From Streptosporangiaceae bacterium (GTDB taxonomy: Bacteria; Actinomycetota; Actinomycetes; Streptosporangiales; Streptosporangiaceae): a DNA stretch of 12,289 nucleotides. A program made the position numbers and the translations under genes. Of this stretch, positions 1 to 6,861 are shown in pieces. Location of the stretch: contig JASHTQ010000220.1 in the NCBI GenBank assembly GCA_030040475.1, positions 1-12,289 on the forward strand, written 5' to 3'. Below the pieces are notes generated by a model. That model searched no databases. It worked only from the letters and a program-made list of their open reading frames with translations, and had not been told where the DNA came from. Numbering within the stretch: position 1 is the first letter of the stretch; every line of letters starts with the position of its first letter.

Positions 1-8
1 AGGTACAT

Positions 9-227
9 GTGGCCGAGACCCTAAAAAAGGGAACGCGGGTGACGGGCGTAGATCGCAGCAAGCTGGCGACGCTCCTCGGCAAGAGGTACGACTCCGGCGA
101 GAGCATCCGCACCCTGGCGGCCTCGACGGGACGGTCGTACGGCTTCGTCCACCGGATCCTGACAGAAACCGGCGTGACGTTGCGCGGTCGCGGCGGCGCA
201 ACCCGCAGTAGCAAGGTACAGCGCTGA
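9..227 (+). CDS. Small helix-turn-helix DNA-binding protein
   Basis: This 72-residue basic protein is probably a small cytoplasmic DNA-binding regulator. Residues about 18-58 carry a helix-turn-helix of the Hin/homeodomain-like kind: a first helix around KLATLLGKRYDSG, then SIRTLAASTGRS as the turn and second helix, and YGFVHRILTETG as the recognition helix, followed by a basic tail (RGRGGATRSSKVQR). From memory, near-identical short proteins starting MAETLKKG are widespread in actinomycetes with no assigned function. The start is GTG at 9, with AGG at 1-3 five bases upstream; any longer form would lie outside the window. It is followed by 152 bp with a possible hairpin and then an ABC exporter gene on the same strand, so co-transcription is possible but not shown. 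No target site or ligand-binding domain is visible. Confidence 0.82.
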   Translation: MAETLKKGTRVTGVDRSKLATLLGKRYDSGESIRTLAASTGRSYGFVHRILTETGVTLRGRGGATRSSKVQR

Positions 228-253
228 CTTTCCTGCTGTCGCTGCGGCGAGGC

Positions 254-306
254 CCCAGGTGGCGCCGGCCCGGCCAGGCCGGGACCCCGCCCGGATTGCC
301 CCTGGG
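254..306 (+). terminator. Possible GC-rich hairpin after the HTH gene
   Basis: Two nested inverted repeats lie 26 bp past the stop of the HTH gene. The outer arms are CCCAGG (254-259) and CCTGGG (301-306). An inner, nearly loopless stem is CCCGGCC-A-GGCCGGG (269-283). There is no T-run, which is common for actinomycete terminators, so it could equally be a chance GC-rich fold. Confidence 0.3.
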
Positions 307-379
307 AGTTCGCTGCTAGCTGATCGCATTCCCGACCGGTAAGGGAACGAAATCTGCCGCTAGAGAGGTTTCCTAGGTC

Positions 380-2287
380 ATGTACGGGCGGCCAAACATC
401 GGCATGATGCGGTCCCTCAGGCAGGACCCGTCGATAACGCAGCAGAAGCTCAAGCCTGGCACGGTCCGCAGGATCGTCGGCTACGCCAAGCCCTATAAGC
501 TATACCTGACCCTGTTCATGATCGCGACCGTGCTGGACTCGCTGATCACGGTGGTCAACCCCCTGCTGCTGCGGGCGATCATCGACAAGGGCATCCTCGG
601 TCACAGCGAGGCGATCGTGATCGGCATCACGATCGCGGTCGGTGCGGTCGCGCTCTTCGACGCTTTCCTCGGCTTCGTCATCCGCTGGTATTCCGCGCGT
701 ATCGGCGAGGGGCTGATCTACGACCTGCGCACCGAGGTGTTCGGCCACGTGCAGCAGCAGCCGATCGCGTTCTTCACCCGGGCGCAGACCGGGTCCCTTG
801 TCTCCCGGCTCAACAGCGACGTGATCGGCGCGCAGCAGGCGATCACCTCCACCATGTCCTCGATTGTCTCCAACATCCTCACCGTCGGCGCGATCCTCGT
901 CACCATGTTCTACCTGTCCTGGGAGGTCAGCATCATCGCGCTGGTGCTGATCCCGCTGTTCCTGCTGCCCGCCAGGAGGGTCGGGCGGCGGCTGCAGCGC
1001 CTGACCCGCGAGTCGATGCAGCTCGACGCGGCGATGGGCTCGACGATGACCGAGCGCTTCAACGTCGCGGGCGCGATGCTTGTCAAGCTCTTCGGCCGCC
1101 CCCGCGAGGAGAACGAGGTGTTCGCCGAGCGGGCCGGCCGGGTGCGCGACATCGGCGTGGTCCAGTCCATGTACGGCCAGGTGTTCTTCATCTCGCTGAC
1201 CCTGCTCGCGGCGCTCGCGACCGCGGTGGTCTACGGCCTGGGCGGCAGCCTGGTCATCCGCGGCGTGCTGCAGGTCGGCACGCTCGTCGCGCTGTCCCAG
1301 CTGCTGGTGCGGGTCTACGGCCCGATCGCGCAGCTGTCCAACGTGCAGATCAGCGTGATGACGGCGCTGGTCAGCTTCGACCGCGTCTTCGAGGTCCTCG
1401 ACCTGAAGCCGCTGATCGCCGACAGCCCGGACGCGGTGGCCCTGCCGCGCAGTGCCGCCGACGACAGTGCCGCCGACGATGGGGCGGCACCTGGGATCGA
1501 GTTCGACAACGTCTCGTTCAGGTACCCGACGGCGAGCGAGGTGTCGCTCGCCTCGCTCGAGTCGATAGCGCTCCCCATGCCGGAGCGGGCCGACTCGACC
1601 GACGTCCTGCACGACGTGAGCTTCCTCGCCCCGGCCGGCCAGCTGACCGCGCTGGTCGGCCCGTCGGGCGCCGGCAAGACCACGATCACCGCCCTCGCCG
1701 CCCGCCTGTACGACCCGAACGAGGGCTCGGTCCGGATCGGCGGCTACGACCTGCGGGACGTCACCCTTGAATCGCTGCACGACGTGGTCGGCGTGGTCAC
1801 CCAGGACGCGCACCTGTTCCACGACACGATCCGGGCCAACCTCACCTACGCCCGCCCGTCGGCGACCGAACTCGAGCTGATCGAGGCGTGCGAGGCCGCC
1901 CAGATCTGGGACCTGATCGCCAGCCTCCCGGACGGCCTGGACACCGTGGTCGGCGACCGGGGCTACCGCCTGTCCGGCGGGGAAAAGCAGCGCGTCGCGC
2001 TGGCAAGGCTGCTGCTGAAGGCCCCGTCGGTCATCGTCCTCGACGAGGCAACCGCGCACCTGGACTCGGAGTCGGAGGTCGCCGTCCAGCGCGCGCTGAA
2101 GACGGCGATGGCCGGCCGGACCTCCTTGGTGATCGCCCACCGCCTGTCCACGATCAGGGAGGCGGACCAGATCCTGGTCGTCGACGCGGGCCAGATCATC
2201 GAGCGCGGCACCCACGCGGAGCTGCTGTCAGCCGGCGGCCTCTACGCCGACCTTTACCACACCCAGTTCGCCGGCCAGGCGGTCTAG
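380..2287 (+). CDS. ABC exporter half-transporter (fused permease and ATPase)
   Basis: This 635-residue type IV ABC exporter subunit should sit in the cell membrane and, as a dimer, export lipids, drugs or peptides; the substrate is unknown. Hydrophobic segments lie near residues 43-64, 78-101, 160-180, 183-198, 267-288 and 290-310, giving the usual six-helix domain. The ATPase domain has Walker A GPSGAGKTT (427-435), the Q-loop glutamine at 475, signature LSGGE (531-535), Walker B VIVLDEA with catalytic Glu556, and His587 in the switch. All catalytic residues are intact, so a homodimer can work. Between the A-loop (FRYP) and the next strand is an insert of about 30 residues, which I recall from actinomycete relatives. 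The ATG at 380 is preceded by GAGAGG at 363-368; ATG at 404 or 407 is possible but lacks a visible ribosome site. Confidence 0.93.
   Translation: MYGRPNIGMMRSLRQDPSITQQKLKPGTVRRIVGYAKPYKLYLTLFMIATVLDSLITVVNPLLLRAIIDKGILGHSEAIVIGITIAVGAVALFDAFLGFVIRWYSARIGEGLIYDLRTEVFGHVQQQPIAFFTRAQTGSLVSRLNSDVIGAQQAITSTMSSIVSNILTVGAILVTMFYLSWEVSIIALVLIPLFLLPARRVGRRLQRLTRESMQLDAAMGSTMTERFNVAGAMLVKLFGRPREENEVFAERAGRVRDIGVVQSMYGQVFFISLTLLAALATAVVYGLGGSLVIRGVLQVGTLVALSQLLVRVYGPIAQLSNVQISVMTALVSFDRVFEVLDLKPLIADSPDAVALPRSAADDSAADDGAAPGIEFDNVSFRYPTASEVSLASLESIALPMPERADSTDVLHDVSFLAPAGQLTALVGPSGAGKTTITALAARLYDPNEGSVRIGGYDLRDVTLESLHDVVGVVTQDAHLFHDTIRANLTYARPSATELELIEACEAAQIWDLIASLPDGLDTVVGDRGYRLSGGEKQRVALARLLLKAPSVIVLDEATAHLDSESEVAVQRALKTAMAGRTSLVIAHRLSTIREADQILVVDAGQIIERGTHAELLSAGGLYADLYHTQFAGQAV
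1451..1480 (+). repeat. 15-bp in-frame tandem duplication in the ABC linker
   Basis: The two units, 1451-1465 and 1466-1480, differ only in their last base (C versus T). They encode SAADD twice (residues 358-367), in the acidic, disordered-looking linker between the membrane domain and the ATPase domain. The frame is kept, and the linker position suggests the change is tolerated. Confidence 0.8.
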
Positions 2288-2292
2288 CGCTA
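2285..2292. other. Convergent stop codons inside one 8-bp palindrome
   Basis: The plus-strand ABC gene ends with TAG at 2285-2287. The minus-strand ABC gene ends with TAG whose plus-strand image is CTA at 2290-2292. Only two bases (CG) lie between, and the whole unit TAGCGCTA is a perfect palindrome. There is no room for a terminator outside coding sequence, so the two transcripts probably overlap at their 3' ends. Confidence 0.9.
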
Positions 2293-4110
2293 CCTGTAGC
2301 CCGCCGCCTGCAAGGCGAACAGCTCGGCGTACGTGCCGCCCTGGCGGATCAGGGACTCGTGGTCGCCGGATTCGGTAACCCGGCCGCCGTCCACGACGAT
2401 GATCTGGTCGGCCATGTGGACCGTGCCGAACCGGTGCGAGACCAGCACGGTGATCGTGCCCGTGTCCCTGCTCCCGGCCGCGCCGCCTTCTGCTGCCTGG
2501 CGGTAGCTGGCGAACAGCGCGGCCTCGCTCGGGGCGTCCAGGCTGGCGGTCGGCTCGTCCAGGACGACGAGCAGCGGCCGCTCCCGCATCAGGCCGCGGG
2601 CCAGGGCCAGCCGCTGCCACTGCCCCTCGGACAGCGCCCGACCGCCCACGTAGGCACCGAGCAGCGTGTCGAGGCCGAGACTGGACCCTTCCTCCGCTTC
2701 GCCCTGGACCATGTCTCCCGCCCCTGCCCGCCGGATCGCGTCGAGCACCGCGTCGCGCTCGTCGATGCGCGGCAGGTCGCCCGCGCCGACGCCGTCGCCG
2801 AGCGACATGGCGAACCGGACGAAGTCCTGGAACGCCCCGGTCGTGGCCGCGCGCCACTGCTCGGGCGCGATGTCCGCCAGGTCCTGGCCGTCGACGGTGA
2901 TCCGGCCGGAGGTCGGGCGGTACATGCCGGTCAGCAGCTTTATCAAGGTCGACTTGCCCGCGCCATTCTCGCCGACGATGGCGACCGTGCTGCCCGCCCT
3001 CAGCGTCAGGCAGACGTCGCTGAGCACCGGGGCCTCCTGGCCGGGGTAGGTGAAGCCGACCCGGTCAAGGCGGATGCCGTCGGTCAGACGCTGCGGCGCG
3101 GGCCCGCCGCTGGCCGTCTTCACCTCGGCGACGTAGTCCTCGAGCCAGAGCAGCCGGTCGGCGGTGGTCGCCGCGGTGGCGAACGAGCCGGCGCTGGTGC
3201 TGGCCCCGGTGACCTGCCGCTGCGCGCGGCGCAGCAGGCTGACGACCTCGACGACGGCACCCGGGGAGGCGGCGCCGTGCGCGGCCCGCAGCACGAGTGC
3301 CACGATCGCGACGCCGAAGCCGGCCGCGTAAAGGACCCAGCCCGCCGCCTCGGTCAGGGCGGCGACGTGCGCGGCGCGCAGCGCGCGCCTGTTCACCTCG
3401 TCGCCCAGCCTCTTGTGCCGGGCGAGCAGGCCCTCGGTCACCCCGAAGGTGCGCAGCTCCCTGGCCGGGGCGGCGGTGGAGGCCAGCGAGAACAGGTCGT
3501 CGAGCAGCCGACGCGGATCGGCCAGGTGGTCATCGGAGCGCTTCTGTATCGTGGCCGCCTTCCGGTCGGCCACGGCCGGCGCCACGGCGAGCAGGGGCAC
3601 CACGACAAGCGGCGGCCAGACCAGGGCGAGGAACACGGCAACGCCCACGAACTGGACCGCGGACCTGAGCATCGCGAGGGTCTGGGCGGGCGCGCCGGCC
3701 AGGTTCCTGCGGCGTTCGCGCAGGGCATCGATCTCGGTCAGGTAGTCGTGCCGCTCGAAGTGCTCGAGGAACGGAGCGGCGCACGTCAGGGTGCCGATCC
3801 GCAGGCCCAGCCGCAGGTTGCCCAGGTCGGTCATCTTGGCGTTGAGGGCGCTGCCGATCAGCTGGAGTACCCACCCGCCGGGGAAGGCGACGGCCACGAC
3901 GATCAGGCCGGTCACGATCCGGGCCGTGTGATGGTCGAGCGCCCCGTCCACGATGTCGCGGAAACCGAGCGGGTAGGCGACCAGCAGCATGGACGAGCCG
4001 ACCGCGGCCAGCACGCACTCGGCGGCCAGCAGCGGCGAAGCCCGCCACGCGGTGCCGAACAGGATGTCCGCCCGCCGCAGCTGGCGCATCAGCCGGCCCG
4101 CCCTAGCCAT
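2290..4110 (-). CDS. ABC exporter half-transporter, downstream partner (LSEGQ signature)
   Basis: This is a 606-residue fused permease/ATPase for the cell membrane, probably pairing with the gene just upstream. The N-terminal half has several hydrophobic segments (about 25-50 and 65-88, with more after 130). The ATPase domain has Walker A GENGAGKST (380-388, Lys386), Walker B LLVVLDEP with Glu519, and switch His559 (VSHRF). The signature reads LSEGQ (493-497): the third position is Glu instead of Gly. I chose the ATG at 4110 because it overlaps the upstream gene's end by 8 bp, typical of translational coupling, and GCAGGG stands just before it. The longer form from 4197 adds a 29-residue Pro/Arg-rich stretch that only restates the upstream frame. 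Such LSGGQWQ-type exporters often accompany peptide or drug resistance loci; the substrate is unknown here. Confidence 0.92.
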   Translation of the reverse strand: MARAGRLMRQLRRADILFGTAWRASPLLAAECVLAAVGSSMLLVAYPLGFRDIVDGALDHHTARIVTGLIVVAVAFPGGWVLQLIGSALNAKMTDLGNLRLGLRIGTLTCAAPFLEHFERHDYLTEIDALRERRRNLAGAPAQTLAMLRSAVQFVGVAVFLALVWPPLVVVPLLAVAPAVADRKAATIQKRSDDHLADPRRLLDDLFSLASTAAPARELRTFGVTEGLLARHKRLGDEVNRRALRAAHVAALTEAAGWVLYAAGFGVAIVALVLRAAHGAASPGAVVEVVSLLRRAQRQVTGASTSAGSFATAATTADRLLWLEDYVAEVKTASGGPAPQRLTDGIRLDRVGFTYPGQEAPVLSDVCLTLRAGSTVAIVGENGAGKSTLIKLLTGMYRPTSGRITVDGQDLADIAPEQWRAATTGAFQDFVRFAMSLGDGVGAGDLPRIDERDAVLDAIRRAGAGDMVQGEAEEGSSLGLDTLLGAYVGGRALSEGQWQRLALARGLMRERPLLVVLDEPTASLDAPSEAALFASYRQAAEGGAAGSRDTGTITVLVSHRFGTVHMADQIIVVDGGRVTESGDHESLIRQGGTYAELFALQAAGYR

Positions 4111-6016
4111 CGGCCCTGCCGGCCTTCGGGGCCGCCTCGGCGAACCGGGCCGCCTGCAGGGAAAACATCTCGGCGTAGGTCCCGCCGGCCGCGACAAGCT
4201 CGTCGTGAGTGCCGAGTTCGGTGATGCGTCCCCGGTCGAGCACGGCGATCCGCTCGGCCTTGCGGACGGTGGCGAACCGGTGCGAGATGACCATCGTGGT
4301 CAGGCCCGAGGTGAGCTGGAGGAACCGGTTGTAGAAGGCGGCCTCGGCGCGGATGTCGAGCTGCGCGGTCGGCTCGTCGAGGATCAGCACCCGAGCCCCG
4401 CGCTCGGCCGCGTACAGCGCGCGGGCCAGGGCGATCCGCTGCCACTGGCCGCCGGACAGGTCGGTGCCGCCCAGGTACCCGGGAGCGCACACGGTGTCCC
4501 AGCCGTGCGGCAGGGCGCGGACGAAGTCCAGCGCGCCCGCCTGAGCCGCGGCCCGTTCCATCGCCGCCTGGTCGAAGCCCTCCGCGACGCCGTCCGCGGT
4601 CAGGTCGCGGAAGGCGACGTTCTCCCGTGCGGTCAGCGGGTAGCGGCCGAAGTCCTGGTTGACGACGGCCACCTGGCGCTGCCACGAACGGGCGTCGAGG
4701 TCGCGCAGGTCTATCCCGTCCACGGTGATCCGCCCGCCGGACGGTTCACGCAGCCGGGCCAGCAGGGTGACCAGGGTGGTCTTGCCCGCGCCGTTGGCTC
4801 CCACCAGCGCCAGCGACGTGCCGGCCGTAAGCTCGAGGTCAAGGTCCTGGTAGACGGGCTGGCCGCCGGTGGGGTAGCGGTAGCCGACTGACTCGAACCT
4901 GATCGCGGCGCCCGGCAGGCCCTGGACCTCGCGGATGCCGCCGTCCGTACCCGGTGCGGTGCGGAGCCTGGCGATCAGCTCGTCGAGGTCGGGCACGCTG
5001 GCGAGCATCTGCTCCAGCGACACGTCGGCCGCGCTCACCCCGCCGACCTGCATGGTGGTGGGAAGCATCGGCAGCATTACCGCGACCGTGCCGAGGGCGA
5101 TGTCGTGGTGGTAGGCCGCGAGCCCGAGGAATCCCGCCCCGACGACGTACATCGCGGCGACGACGGCGCCGAAGAGCAGCGCCCTGTTCCTGAAGTGGCG
5201 CATCTGCTGCCATGGCGGTTCCATCCCCGCCAGCCACTTGGCCCGGTGCCTGTCCAGGAGCCAGGCACCCAGGCCGAACACCCGCACCTCCTTGGCGAAC
5301 GCCGGCCGGTAGGAGCAGCCCAGGTAGTACCAGCTGTGCCGCAGCTCGGGCGTCGCGCGGCGAACCAGCGTGGCCCGCTCGGCGAGCAGCCGCCGCAGCG
5401 GCGGGCGCAGCACGGACCAGCCGACGAAGAACAGCAGCCCGATGTACCAGCGGAACGAGGCGAGCACCACGCAGGCGAGGAACCCGCTGAGCCTGTCGCC
5501 GAACGCCCCGGCCAGCGCCATCGGCGCGTCGGCGGGCCCGGACGTGGACAGCTCACCGCTCGCAGATGCCAGCTGATCGAGAACCGCCGAGTCCTCCAGG
5601 TGCTCCACGCCGGCCGGCTCGCATACCGCCCGCGCCAGGCGGCGCTGCATCCCGGTCGCCATCACCGCCGAGCAGTGCGCGGAGACAAGATCCTCACCCG
5701 GGCTGCGCAGCAGCGACAGCGCATACGCCAGCGTGCCGAGCGCCAGCGCGAGCAACAGGGCGTGCCCGCTCGAAGACCCGAGACCGTACCGCACCGCGTC
5801 GGGTATCTTCCCGACGGCCCGCCCGAGCGCCACCAGCGACACGATCGGCAGGAACCCGTCGGCAAGCACGAACAGCCCGAGCACGACCATCAGCGCCGGA
5901 CTCGTCTCCCACAACAGCCGCAGCACCCTAAGCCGAGGCGACCTGGCCACCCGCTCCGCCGCATCGCCCAGCACGCCCCCCACGTTGGCAGCGAACCCTC
6001 CACACGCGCCCCGCAC
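4103..6016 (-). CDS. ABC exporter half-transporter, upstream partner (canonical LSGGQ)
   Basis: This 637-residue fused permease/ATPase is the first gene of the minus-strand pair under probable TetR control. Hydrophobic segments occur at about 40-66, 85-103, 178-200 and in the 275-315 region. The ATPase domain carries A-loop YRYP, Walker A GANGAGKTT (406-414, Lys412), a Q-loop in VVNQDF, signature LSGGQ (520-524), Walker B RVLILDEP with Glu548, and switch His579 (ISHRF). All catalytic residues are canonical, so the site formed by these Walker motifs is competent, subject to the partner's altered signature. The start is GTG at 6016, fixed by GAGGAGAGG five bases upstream. A cytosolic N-terminal stretch of about 35 residues precedes the first helix. 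It may export a drug, peptide or lipid; the sequence does not say which. Confidence 0.93.
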   Translation of the reverse strand: MRGACGGFAANVGGVLGDAAERVARSPRLRVLRLLWETSPALMVVLGLFVLADGFLPIVSLVALGRAVGKIPDAVRYGLGSSSGHALLLALALGTLAYALSLLRSPGEDLVSAHCSAVMATGMQRRLARAVCEPAGVEHLEDSAVLDQLASASGELSTSGPADAPMALAGAFGDRLSGFLACVVLASFRWYIGLLFFVGWSVLRPPLRRLLAERATLVRRATPELRHSWYYLGCSYRPAFAKEVRVFGLGAWLLDRHRAKWLAGMEPPWQQMRHFRNRALLFGAVVAAMYVVGAGFLGLAAYHHDIALGTVAVMLPMLPTTMQVGGVSAADVSLEQMLASVPDLDELIARLRTAPGTDGGIREVQGLPGAAIRFESVGYRYPTGGQPVYQDLDLELTAGTSLALVGANGAGKTTLVTLLARLREPSGGRITVDGIDLRDLDARSWQRQVAVVNQDFGRYPLTARENVAFRDLTADGVAEGFDQAAMERAAAQAGALDFVRALPHGWDTVCAPGYLGGTDLSGGQWQRIALARALYAAERGARVLILDEPTAQLDIRAEAAFYNRFLQLTSGLTTMVISHRFATVRKAERIAVLDRGRITELGTHDELVAAGGTYAEMFSLQAARFAEAAPKAGRADG

Positions 6017-6021
6017 GATGA

Positions 6022-6030
6022 CCTCTCCTC
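6022..6030 (-). promoter_or_regulatory. Strong ribosome binding site for the TetR-divergent ABC gene
   Basis: On the minus strand the bases read GAGGAGAGG, then TCATC, then the GTG start at 6016. Near-perfect complementarity to the 16S tail at a 5-base spacing decides this GTG as the start. Confidence 0.8.
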
Positions 6031-6032
6031 AA

Positions 6033-6048
6033 ACTGATTCGAATCAGT
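6033..6048. promoter_or_regulatory. Probable TetR operator: perfect 16-bp palindrome
   Basis: ACTGATTCGAATCAGT reads identically on both strands and lies between the divergent TetR and ABC genes, 16 bp from the ABC start codon and 58 bp from the proposed repressor start. TetR-family dimers usually bind such palindromes in divergent gaps and repress one or both genes. A bound repressor here would cover the ABC promoter or the start of its leader. Binding itself is inferred. Confidence 0.8.
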
Positions 6049-6093
6049 ATTGGTACTAAGATCGTGTCATTGCAGCCTAACCACCCGACCGGC

Positions 6094-6102
6094 GGGAGGT
6101 GA
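6094..6102 (+). promoter_or_regulatory. Shine-Dalgarno sequence pointing to an ATT start for tetR
   Basis: GGGAGGTGA is the only convincing ribosome site in the region. The core GGAGG (6095-6099) ends seven bases before ATT at 6107-6109, in the frame of the TetR protein. No ATG, GTG or TTG in this frame lies at a suitable distance. Confidence 0.65.
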
Positions 6103-6106
6103 AATC

Positions 6107-6718
6107 ATTTCTGGGCCCCGCCCTCGCCAGCGCCGCGCGGTCGCCACCCGCCGGCGGCTGTACGAGGCCGCCATGGCCGAATATACGAAGGTAGGACTCG
6201 AGGCGGCCCGCGTCGAGGACATCGTCGCCGCCGCCGGCGTCAGCTGGGGAACGTTCTTCCATTACTTCCCGGCCAAGGAGGACGTCCTGCTCGACGCCGC
6301 CGCCGAGATCTGCCGGGCCTACGCCGCCGCGATCCACGAGGGACTCCAGGCCGGCCGGCCCACCGAGTCGCTGCTCGCCGCCGCGTTCGGCGAGATGTCC
6401 CGGTCCGCAATCGAGGTCGCCCCCTCCAGCGCCCTGCGCGGCAAGGTGCTCCATTACGTGATCGGCCACCCGGGCCGTCTCACCGAGTTCCTCGGCGAGG
6501 ACATCGCCCCGCCGGTACCGGCCACCACCGCCGTCCTCGCGGAGGGCCAGTTGCGCGGCGAGATCCGCTCGGACGAGCCCGCCGAGTCCCTGGCGGTCAT
6601 CCTCCTGTACGCGGTCCTCTTCAGCGCCCGCCGCGGCGCCTCCATCGGCCGTCCCCCAGGCTCGACCCCCCTCGGCCGGCTGGCCCTGGCCGTCGCCCTC
6701 CGCGGCATGCGACCTTAG
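6107..6718 (+). CDS. TetR-family transcriptional repressor
   Basis: From the ATT codon this is a 203-residue cytoplasmic regulator of usual TetR length. The N-terminal domain (about 12-60) has the expected pattern: helix 1 in TRRRLYEAAMAEYTKVG, the helix-turn-helix in ARVEDIVAAAGVSWGTFFHYF, and PAKEDVLLDAA at the link to the ligand domain. The C-terminal part is a variable helical ligand pocket whose inducer cannot be read. It diverges from the two-gene ABC exporter across a gap with a perfect 16-bp palindrome, so it most likely represses the exporter and itself. The frame stays open back to TTG at 6050, the only conventional start. That adds 19 residues unlike TetR N-termini, abuts the operator and has no ribosome site. 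ATG at 6164-6180 would cut into helix 1. Confidence 0.88.
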   Translation: MSGPRPRQRRAVATRRRLYEAAMAEYTKVGLEAARVEDIVAAAGVSWGTFFHYFPAKEDVLLDAAAEICRAYAAAIHEGLQAGRPTESLLAAAFGEMSRSAIEVAPSSALRGKVLHYVIGHPGRLTEFLGEDIAPPVPATTAVLAEGQLRGEIRSDEPAESLAVILLYAVLFSARRGASIGRPPGSTPLGRLALAVALRGMRP

Positions 6719-6784
6719 GTCAGTACTGTCGGCCAGCGCGACGAGGCACCCCTGAACGCAGGCACAGTGGCTGCGGAAGACTTT

Positions 6785-6820
6785 GGTGCCGTCGGGGCTG
6801 CGGCGGTGGTGCCGTCGGGG
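6785..6820. repeat. 13-bp direct repeat in the tetR/synthetase gap
   Basis: GGTGCCGTCGGGG occurs at 6785-6797 and again at 6808-6820, with 10 bases between. It lies in the 143-bp gap between the convergent tetR and synthetase-like genes. Otherwise that gap holds only a small palindrome, and no coding sequence can be supported in it. Confidence 0.7.
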
Positions 6821-6838
6821 AGGGTGACGGCGGTGCGG

Positions 6839-6852
6839 ATCCCGGCCGGGAT
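6839..6852 (-). terminator. Possible hairpin after the synthetase gene
   Basis: ATCCCGGCCGGGAT is a perfect palindrome (5-bp stem, 4-base loop) starting 9 bp beyond the synthetase-like stop codon. No T-run follows on the minus strand. It could end transcription from either convergent gene, but the stem is short. Confidence 0.3.
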
Positions 6853-6861
6853 GGTGGAGCT

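Noticed and set aside
500..2215. A 571-codon open frame on the minus strand, antisense to the first ABC exporter
   Set aside because: Composition is rich in Asp/Arg/Gln/Val with no domain, and the opposite strand encodes a complete ABC exporter with all motifs in order.
4103..4197. Longer start (4197) for the downstream ABC half-transporter
   Set aside because: The added 29 residues are a Pro/Arg-rich translation of the upstream gene's 3' end. The ATG at 4110 has a ribosome site and the short overlap usual for coupled genes.
1888..4224. A 778-codon open frame on the plus strand
   Set aside because: It lies opposite the minus-strand ABC gene, is made of low-complexity Arg/Gly/Pro/Ala runs and has no recognisable domain. 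It is a GC-rich shadow frame of two genes whose motifs are intact.
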